A stretch of 10,784 nt of DNA from DATKUC01 sp964577375. GTDB taxonomy: Bacteria > Spirochaetota > Spirochaetia > DSM-27196 > DATKUC01. The position numbers were made by a program, and so were the translations under genes. The stretch lies in contig CAZNYW010000101.1 of NCBI GenBank assembly GCA_964577375.1, positions 1-10,784 on the forward strand, in the 5' to 3' direction. Shown in pieces: positions 7,092 through 10,784 of the stretch; within the stretch, counting starts at the first letter, position 1; each line of letters starts with the position of its first letter. The notes under the pieces are model-generated. The model did not search any database. It had not been told where the DNA came from and saw only the letters and a program-made list of their open reading frames with translations.

Positions 7092-7646
7092 CTAGATCTC
7101 GAGGATTTCGTGCTCCTTCTCCTCGAGGTGCTTGTTAATCTCTTCGATGTAGCGGTCGGTGAGCTTCTGAACCTCGTCCGCTCCCCGCTTCTCTTCGTCT
7201 TCGCTGATGTCGCCCGCCTTCTGCATGTTCTTCAGCTCTTCGTTGGCGTCTCTGCGAATATTGCGGACAGCAACTCGACACTGCTCGGCCATGTTCTTTG
7301 CGATCTTGACGTATTCCTTGCGGCGCTCTTCGGTGAGAGGCGGAATATTGATGCGAATTACCTTTCCGTCGTTGTTCGGGTTGAGCGACAGCTCAGATTT
7401 CTGGATCGCTTTTTCAATATCGCTGAGGACCGATTTGTCCCAAGGCTGGATTACCACCAGCCGCGCTTCCGGGATGGAGACGGTGGCGAGCTGATTGAGG
7501 GGCGTCGGGTTGCCGTAGTAATCGACACGGATCTTGTCAAAAAGGGCCGAGGATGCCCGACCGGTACGAATTCCGGCGAGATCATCCGAGAGAGATTTGA
7601 GCGACTTCTTCATCTTCTCTTCGGTCTCTTTGTTTACTCCATCCAT
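7092..7646 (-). CDS. frr: Ribosome recycling factor
   Basis: Cytosolic factor that with EF-G splits the post-termination ribosome. Its 184 residues match the usual length of about 185. Domain I helices are recognisable by KSLSDDLAGIRTGRAS (17-32) and the C-terminal VRNIRRDANEELK (127-139). The small domain II carries YYGNPTPLNQLATVSIPEAR (43-62) and the hinge region INIPPLTEERRKEYVK (99-114). All hallmark segments are present and nothing is unusual. The ATG is preceded by AAGGGAG with 7-base spacing. It sits between tsf and uppS, the widespread rpsB-tsf-frr order. The 61-base gap to tsf holds a GC-rich hairpin that may lower frr expression relative to tsf. Confidence 0.97.
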   Translation of the reverse strand: MDGVNKETEEKMKKSLKSLSDDLAGIRTGRASSALFDKIRVDYYGNPTPLNQLATVSIPEARLVVIQPWDKSVLSDIEKAIQKSELSLNPNNDGKVIRINIPPLTEERRKEYVKIAKNMAEQCRVAVRNIRRDANEELKNMQKAGDISEDEEKRGADEVQKLTDRYIEEINKHLEEKEHEILEI

Positions 7647-7660
7647 ACGTCCACTCCCTT

Positions 7661-7699
7661 GAAAGACGGCCGTCTCATCGGAAGACGAAAAGACGGCCG
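7661..7699 (-). terminator. GC-rich hairpin between tsf and frr, possible attenuator
   Basis: On the transcribed strand CGGCCGTCT (7699-7691) pairs perfectly with AGACGGCCG (7675-7667) across a 15-base loop, followed by TCTTTC. The 3' arm is itself part of a 12-base palindrome, AGACGGCCGTCT (7664-7675), so an alternative smaller fold exists. The U-tract is weak, so partial termination or an RNA-processing site is more likely than full termination. The frr ribosome binding site lies just downstream. Confidence 0.4.
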
Positions 7700-7707
7700 G
7701 TTACGGG

Positions 7708-8559
7708 TTACTCGGGCAGTTCTTCGCCGACACGGTAGTATCGGAAGTCCGATACCGTGACCTTGCCGCCCACCTCTTTACCGAGATCTTCGGCGACCTT
7801 TGCCACCGACCTCTTCTCGTCCTTGACGAAGGGCTGGTCGAGCAGGCAGATCTCCGAAAAGAGCTTCTTGAGCTTTCCCTTGACGATTCCTGCGAGAACA
7901 TTTTCCGGCTTGCCGAGGTTCTTCGCCTGGACCTGGAAGATCTGCTCCTGCTCGGTTCGGTACGCTTCACTCACCTGCTGTTCTGAAAGAAACATCGGAT
8001 TGAACGCCGCTACGTGAAGCGCGCAATTGAAGGCAAACTCCTTCACCTTGTCCGATGCTGCAAGCTCAGGCTTGTCGGTCTGCACTTTGACGATTACACC
8101 GATTCTTCCGGCATCGCCATGAAGGTACTGAATCGCGTACTCGTTCTGTCCCACAGACAGAACGTCGAAACGGCGAATGGCCATGTTTTCCTTGATTACC
8201 GCGACCGCCTCGGTCACCTTCGCCTGAAGGGCCGGGTCGTCCTGCTTCGGCGACCGTGCGATGATGTCGTCGAGCAGCTTCTCGCCGAGCTCTACGAACT
8301 TTTCGTTCCGCGCGACGAAGTCGGTCTCACAGGACACTTCGAGGATGGCTGCCTTCTCGCCGGCAACGCGGACGAAAGCGCGCCCCTCGTTCGTGGCCCT
8401 TCCGCTGCGCTTGGCCGCAGCGGCAAGCCCGAGCTCCTTGAGTTTCTTCTCCGCCTTCGCAATATCGCCGCCGGCGTCGGCAAGAGCTTTTTTGCAGTCC
8501 ATCATGCCGGCCCCGGTTTTCTCCCGGAGCCTGCGCACATCTTCAACCTTGATCTCCAC
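7708..8559 (-). CDS. tsf: Elongation factor Ts
   Basis: Nucleotide exchange factor that removes GDP from EF-Tu. With a GTG start at 8559 it has 283 residues and begins MEIKVEDVRRLREKTGAG, exactly where the family's N-terminal UBA-like domain begins. Other hallmarks are MMDCKKAL (19-26), the EF-Tu contact TDFV (79-82) and YLHGDAGRIGVIVKV (145-159) in the core. The frame stays open 22 codons further upstream, but that part lies over the rpsB stop and does not resemble EF-Ts. AAGGAG sits 6 bases before the GTG and overlaps the rpsB stop, so the two genes are likely translationally coupled. Nothing else is unusual. Confidence 0.96.
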   Translation of the reverse strand: MEIKVEDVRRLREKTGAGMMDCKKALADAGGDIAKAEKKLKELGLAAAAKRSGRATNEGRAFVRVAGEKAAILEVSCETDFVARNEKFVELGEKLLDDIIARSPKQDDPALQAKVTEAVAVIKENMAIRRFDVLSVGQNEYAIQYLHGDAGRIGVIVKVQTDKPELAASDKVKEFAFNCALHVAAFNPMFLSEQQVSEAYRTEQEQIFQVQAKNLGKPENVLAGIVKGKLKKLFSEICLLDQPFVKDEKRSVAKVAEDLGKEVGGKVTVSDFRYYRVGEELPE

Positions 8560-8565
8560 CCTGTG

Positions 8566-8571
8566 CTCCTT
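8566..8571 (-). promoter_or_regulatory. Ribosome binding site that fixes the GTG start of tsf
   Basis: AAGGAG lies 6 bases before GTG at 8559 and overlaps the TAA stop of rpsB (8570-8572). This spacing and the family N-terminus decide for the GTG rather than the longer open frame beginning at 8625. Confidence 0.8.
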
Positions 8572-9580
8572 ATTCCTGGTACAGTTCTTCTTCGTCGATC
8601 CCGGCGACGACCGACTCTTCGTCATCCTTGGAAGCGGTTTCGGCTTCCTTCTTCTCGGCAGATTCCTTCTCCGGATCGTAGTCGGAATAGTCCTCCGCCG
8701 AGAAGGTCTCCTCTTCGGCAGGCTCTTCCGACTCGCCTACGCTTGCAGCGACCGGGCTTCGCTCGACGTCGTCTTCGTCCTCACGACCTTCGCGCGAAGC
8801 GTCTTCGGCCTCAGTCTCCTCGCTGCTTTCGCCTTCGGTGGTCTCGCCTTCTGCGCTCTCTTCCTCGTCATTGAGGCTTTCGATCACCTCGAGACCGATC
8901 TCGTTGTCTGCCTCGATAACGGCTTTCGAAATAATCTGCGTAAAGAGAGTGATCGAGCGGATTGCGTCGTCGTTTCCCGGAATTGGATAATCGATGCCGT
9001 CCGGATTGCAGTTCGTATCTACAACCGCCACGATCGGAATTCCGATCCTCTGCGCTTCGGCCACGGCGATGGCCTCTTTCCGGGTATCGATCACAAAAAC
9101 AACGCCGGGAAGGTCCTTCATCTCCTTGATGCCGCCGAGGTTCTTTTCGAGCTTGGTCTTTTCCTTGAGAAGGCGGGCAACCTCTTTCTTTGTCAGGCTT
9201 TCGAAGGTGCCGTCGATTTCCATCTTCTCAATCTTCTTGAGACGGAGAATCGAGCGCTTGATTGTGGTGAAGTTGGTGAGCATGCCGCCGAGCCAGCGAT
9301 TGTTCACGTAGAACATGCCGCACTTCTGGGCCTCACGCTCAATTGCCTGCTGTGCCTGTTTCTTGGTTCCCACGAAGAGAACCGACTTGTTCGCCAGCAC
9401 CGCCTTGCGTACAGCGTCGTAGGCGTCTTTGATGCAGACGATCGTCTTCTGCAGATCGATGATGTGAATGCCGTTCCGCGAGGTGAAAATGAATTTCTTC
9501 ATCCGCGGATCCCACCGCTTGGTCTGGTGGCCAAAGTGCACACCGGACTCGAGCAGGTTTTTCATGGTAACAACTGCCAA
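8570..9580 (-). CDS. rpsB: Ribosomal protein S2 (uS2) with a 100-residue acidic tail
   Basis: Small-subunit protein needed for late 30S assembly and S1 binding. The canonical body covers residues 1-236: MAVVTMKNLLESGVHFGHQT (1-20), WDPRMKKFIF (23-32), NNRWLGGMLTNF (93-104), LPGVVFVIDTRKE (157-169), IPIVAVVDTNCNPDGIDYPI (181-200) and PGNDDAIRSI (201-210). Residues 237-336 are an extra low-complexity tail with more than 40 Asp/Glu per 100 and few aromatic residues except near its end (DYSDYDPEKE). Typical bacterial S2 is about 230-260 residues. The start codon is TTG, supported by the family N-terminus and by AGGAGG 5 bases upstream. It heads the tsf-frr-uppS-cdsA-rseP series. Whether it is transcribed from the promoter above DUF4321 or from its own in the 150-base upstream gap is unclear. 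Confidence 0.97.
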   Translation of the reverse strand: MAVVTMKNLLESGVHFGHQTKRWDPRMKKFIFTSRNGIHIIDLQKTIVCIKDAYDAVRKAVLANKSVLFVGTKKQAQQAIEREAQKCGMFYVNNRWLGGMLTNFTTIKRSILRLKKIEKMEIDGTFESLTKKEVARLLKEKTKLEKNLGGIKEMKDLPGVVFVIDTRKEAIAVAEAQRIGIPIVAVVDTNCNPDGIDYPIPGNDDAIRSITLFTQIISKAVIEADNEIGLEVIESLNDEEESAEGETTEGESSEETEAEDASREGREDEDDVERSPVAASVGESEEPAEEETFSAEDYSDYDPEKESAEKKEAETASKDDEESVVAGIDEEELYQE

Positions 9581-9585
9581 GATAT

Positions 9586-9591
9586 CCTCCT
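9586..9591 (-). promoter_or_regulatory. Consensus ribosome binding site for rpsB (TTG start)
   Basis: AGGAGG sits 5 bases before the TTG codon at 9580-9578. It compensates for the rare start codon and, together with the conserved AVVTMK N-terminus, decides the start over the internal ATG five codons later. Confidence 0.85.
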
Positions 9592-9600
9592 ACTCCCTAC

Positions 9601-9620
9601 GTGACGGTGTACTTAGTCAC
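9601..9620 (-). other. Inverted repeat in the rpsB leader
   Basis: GTGAC and GTCAC arms flank a 10-base centre, ending 9 bases before the AGGAGG. It could be an mRNA hairpin for autogenous control by S2, known in other bacteria, or a weak operator. The 5-bp stem is short enough to arise by chance. Confidence 0.25.
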
Positions 9621-9678
9621 CCGTCGATCTTCGCAGGGTCCCTCTCTAATTCTCGAATTCATTCTGTTCCGTTATTGA

Positions 9679-9693
9679 GCGGCTCGCAGCCGC
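9679..9693 (-). other. Hairpin between maf and rpsB
   Basis: GCGGCT and AGCCGC form a perfect 6-bp stem with a 3-base loop, about 40 bases past the maf stop. No T-run follows (TCAATAAC), so it is a poor intrinsic terminator. The rest of the 150-base gap (9581-9730) shows no convincing promoter by eye. Confidence 0.4.
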
Positions 9694-9730
9694 GCAACGA
9701 AACGTCGGAACTCGGAAGATTCGCCGCCGG

Positions 9731-10315
9731 CTAGGCCGACAGCGTGTAATTGTGTTCTCTTAACATGCCATATAATCGGTGGATAGGCAAGCCCACGACC
9801 GTCGCGTAGGACCCTTCGATCCTTTCGACCAGGCAGGCTCCGCGCACCTGTATCCGGTACCCCCCGGCGGCTCCCTGCCACTCCTCGGAGTCCAGATACC
9901 ACTCGATATCCTGTCTGCTCAGCTTCGCAAAGTGGACGACCGTGCGGTCGTACGAGGTGAAGATTTCACGGGTGGACGCCTTGGCGAGGGCGACGCCGGT
10001 GTAGACTTCGTGCGCTGTGCCCGAAAAGGTCTCGAGGAAAGAGCGTGCCTCTTCCCGGCTCTGCGGCTTTCCGAACCGCTTCTCTCCCAAAACCACCACA
10101 GTATCCGCGCCGACTATCCAGTTTCCGGCAAGACGATACGCTTTGCGCACCGCCTCGACCTTCTCGCGCGAGAGCGTTTCCACGAGGTCCGCGGGGCTTG
10201 TGCCCCTCGAAATGTCCTCTTCTATGTCGAAGGTGAGAACGCGAAAGGGTATTCCGAGGCGTTGCAGCATTTCCCTCCGCTGCGGGGAGGTCGACGCAAG
10301 GGTGACAGTCTCCAT
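9731..10315 (-). CDS. maf: Maf-family nucleoside triphosphate pyrophosphatase
   Basis: Cytosolic enzyme that hydrolyses non-canonical or excess nucleoside triphosphates to monophosphates and pyrophosphate; some members are linked to septum control. At 194 residues the length is typical. Motifs: LASTSPQRREMLQRLGI (6-22), the acidic pair Glu32-Glu33, VGADTVV (68-74) with catalytic Asp71, GKP (82-84), SGTAHEVYTGV (98-108), and AAGGYRIQVRGA (149-160) followed by GSYATVVGLP (168-177). The dTTP/UTP-type pattern AGGYxIQ is seen, but the usual IQG is IQV (Val157) and the SYTNV motif reads SYATV. The ATG at 10315 has only a weak GGGA 11 bases upstream; the family N-terminus supports it. It follows the DUF4321 gene by 52 bases, a pairing I recall from Gram-positive genomes too. 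Confidence 0.93.
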   Translation of the reverse strand: METVTLASTSPQRREMLQRLGIPFRVLTFDIEEDISRGTSPADLVETLSREKVEAVRKAYRLAGNWIVGADTVVVLGEKRFGKPQSREEARSFLETFSGTAHEVYTGVALAKASTREIFTSYDRTVVHFAKLSRQDIEWYLDSEEWQGAAGGYRIQVRGACLVERIEGSYATVVGLPIHRLYGMLREHNYTLSA

Positions 10316-10367
10316 AGTTGTGAATATCCCAGGAACTTCGAGCTTTCCGCCTTCCCCGGCTGCTCGA

Positions 10368-10604
10368 TCAGAGGCCTTTGAAAATCAGCAGCCCGGGCGC
10401 GATCCCGAGAAACGTCCCCGGATTCACCTGCATGCTGAAGGCGATGATGCCGATGTCGAACCCGACCGGTCCGACCTCGAGATTGAGGGGAATACCTGCA
10501 AACCCGAGAATCCGCTCCAGGAGCACCCATGCGAAGGTGCCGATGATGAGCGAGAGACCCAGAATCGTAAGGAAGAGACCGCGAGTGCGCGCGTTGAGCT
10601 TCAT
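10368..10604 (-). CDS. DUF4321 small membrane protein
   Basis: Started at the ATG at 10604, this is a 78-residue protein with one clear hydrophobic helix (GLFLTILGLSLIIGTFAWVLL, roughly residues 9-29) and a C-terminal segment LEVGPVGFDIGIIAFSMQVN (42-61) followed by GTFLGIAPGLLIFKGL. This matches the remembered DUF4321 pattern (small residue-phi-dLGiixFtxxxxxNxxSxxGixxgxxiYrxL). No biochemical role is known to me. The frame stays open to 10760, but that extension crosses the promoter and a hairpin and is Cys/Arg-rich junk, so the short form is chosen. A GTG two codons upstream (10610) is an alternative start. It lies directly upstream of maf. Confidence 0.75.
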   Translation of the reverse strand: MKLNARTRGLFLTILGLSLIIGTFAWVLLERILGFAGIPLNLEVGPVGFDIGIIAFSMQVNPGTFLGIAPGLLIFKGL

Positions 10605-10609
10605 CGTCA

Positions 10610-10626
10610 CCGCGTATTGTACGCGG
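10610..10626. promoter_or_regulatory. Perfect 17-bp dyad centred on the -10 box, candidate operator
   Basis: CCGCGTA and TACGCGG form perfect 7-bp arms around a 3-base centre and cover the whole -10 element. Most of it lies upstream of the predicted transcript start, so it would act as DNA rather than RNA, as expected for a repressor site. No regulator gene is visible in the window. Confidence 0.5.
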
Positions 10627-10643
10627 CCGGGAGGCCCTGTCAA
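10616..10643 (-). promoter_or_regulatory. Near-consensus sigma70-type promoter for DUF4321-maf
   Basis: A perfect -35 box TTGACA (10643-10638) is followed after 16 bases by TACAAT (10621-10616), one mismatch from TATAAT. Transcription should start near 10609-10610, leaving only about 5 bases before the ATG at 10604, so the message may be leaderless or nearly so. It may also feed rpsB and the genes beyond. Confidence 0.75.
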
Positions 10644-10694
10644 GCAGCCGCGCCTGTTGACATCGAGCCCCGTTCCCGCTACCGTTTGCAGACA

Positions 10695-10715
10695 CGCAGT
10701 TGCGCAGCAACTGCG
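10695..10715. repeat. Short perfect hairpin A upstream of the DUF4321 promoter
   Basis: Arms CGCAGTTGC and GCAACTGCG (9 bp, perfect) flank a 3-base loop. The design matches hairpin C 29 bases away, with the arms differing by compensating changes. No T-run follows on either strand. Confidence 0.8.
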
Positions 10716-10738
10716 ATTGGCGGCGGGCGCGCCGCAAT
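10716..10738. repeat. Imperfect hairpin B
   Basis: ATTG plus CGGCG pair with CGCCG plus CAAT around a 4-base loop, with one unpaired G in the left arm. It directly abuts hairpin A. Confidence 0.6.
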
Positions 10739-10744
10739 TGAACA

Positions 10745-10765
10745 CGCGTTTGCAGAGCAAACGCG
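10745..10765. repeat. Short perfect hairpin C
   Basis: Arms CGCGTTTGC and GCAAACGCG (9 bp, perfect) flank the loop AGA. The half-site CGTTTGCAGA also occurs alone at 10683-10692. The sequence beyond (10766-10784) is again GC-rich with GCGCAACGCGC and may begin another unit cut by the window edge. Bases 10644-10694 hold nothing else I can identify. Confidence 0.8.
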
Positions 10766-10784
10766 AATTTGAGGCGCAACGCGC

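Noticed and set aside
8560..8625. 22-codon upstream extension of tsf
   Set aside because: It overlaps the rpsB C-terminus, does not resemble EF-Ts, and the GTG at 8559 has a well-spaced AAGGAG.
8261..9604. 447-codon open frame antisense to rpsB and tsf
   Set aside because: It mirrors two highly conserved genes, has no motif of its own and starts in Ser-rich low-complexity sequence; a shadow frame.
9594..9730. A dedicated promoter for rpsB
   Set aside because: No -35/-10 pair with acceptable boxes and spacing could be found by eye in the gap on the coding strand; one may still exist with a divergent sequence.
9731..10315. Maf Val157 (IQV for IQG) as a sign of inactivation
   Set aside because: Catalytic Asp71, Lys83, the acidic pair and Gln156 are all present, so a functional enzyme is the simpler reading.
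10605..10760. N-terminal extension of the DUF4321 frame to 130 residues
   Set aside because: It would run through a strong promoter and a perfect hairpin, and the translated part is Cys/Arg-rich without family similarity.
10695..10765. Hairpins A and C as intrinsic terminators of a gene right of the window
   Set aside because: Neither is followed by a T-run on either strand.

Overview
The window looks like chromosomal core DNA from a GC-rich spirochaete, probably a free-living Spirochaeta-like lineage. This rests on gene order (rpsB-tsf-frr-uppS-cdsA-rseP on one strand, a putative rplI tail followed by dnaB on the other), a DUF4321-maf pair, and long acidic tails on ribosomal proteins. It is an inference from content, not a database match. 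I see no mobile element, CRISPR array, tRNA or rRNA.

Layout. Bases 1-1868 read rightward: the acidic, repeat-rich 3' end of a gene that is probably rplI (ribosomal protein L9), then dnaB (replicative helicase), then a small ComFB-family gene. Bases 1872-10604 read leftward. In transcription order (right to left) these are a DUF4321 membrane protein, maf, a 150-base gap, rpsB, tsf, frr, uppS, cdsA, rseP, and a large exported beta-propeller protein that nearly abuts rseP. The two groups meet tail to tail with only 3 bases between stop codons. Bases 10644-10784 hold no gene but contain a cluster of short perfect hairpins.

How the genes work together. rpsB, tsf and frr supply translation (S2, EF-Ts, ribosome recycling). 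uppS, cdsA and rseP supply the envelope (polyprenyl carrier, CDP-diacylglycerol, intramembrane proteolysis). maf and DUF4321 lead the cluster from a near-consensus sigma70-type promoter at 10616-10643, whose -10 box lies at the centre of a perfect 17-bp dyad. Short gaps, a 1-base overlap (uppS/cdsA) and a 2-base gap (rseP/propeller gene) indicate operonic expression from rpsB to the end of the cluster. The dnaB-comFB pair is a second short operon.

Most notable points. (1) The uppS product has the fold, length and C-terminal IPP-binding motif of cis-prenyltransferases but has lost most N-terminal catalytic and allylic-binding residues. (2) dxr, which as I recall sits between cdsA and rseP in Treponema, is absent there. 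(3) The lead promoter carries an operator-like dyad and leaves almost no 5' leader. (4) Two ribosomal proteins carry long acidic tails, one built from DNA tandem repeats. (5) A large exported beta-propeller protein of unknown function is apparently coupled to rseP. No clearly new multi-gene defence or metabolic system is visible; the strongest candidates for new biology are the altered UppS and the RseP-linked propeller protein.
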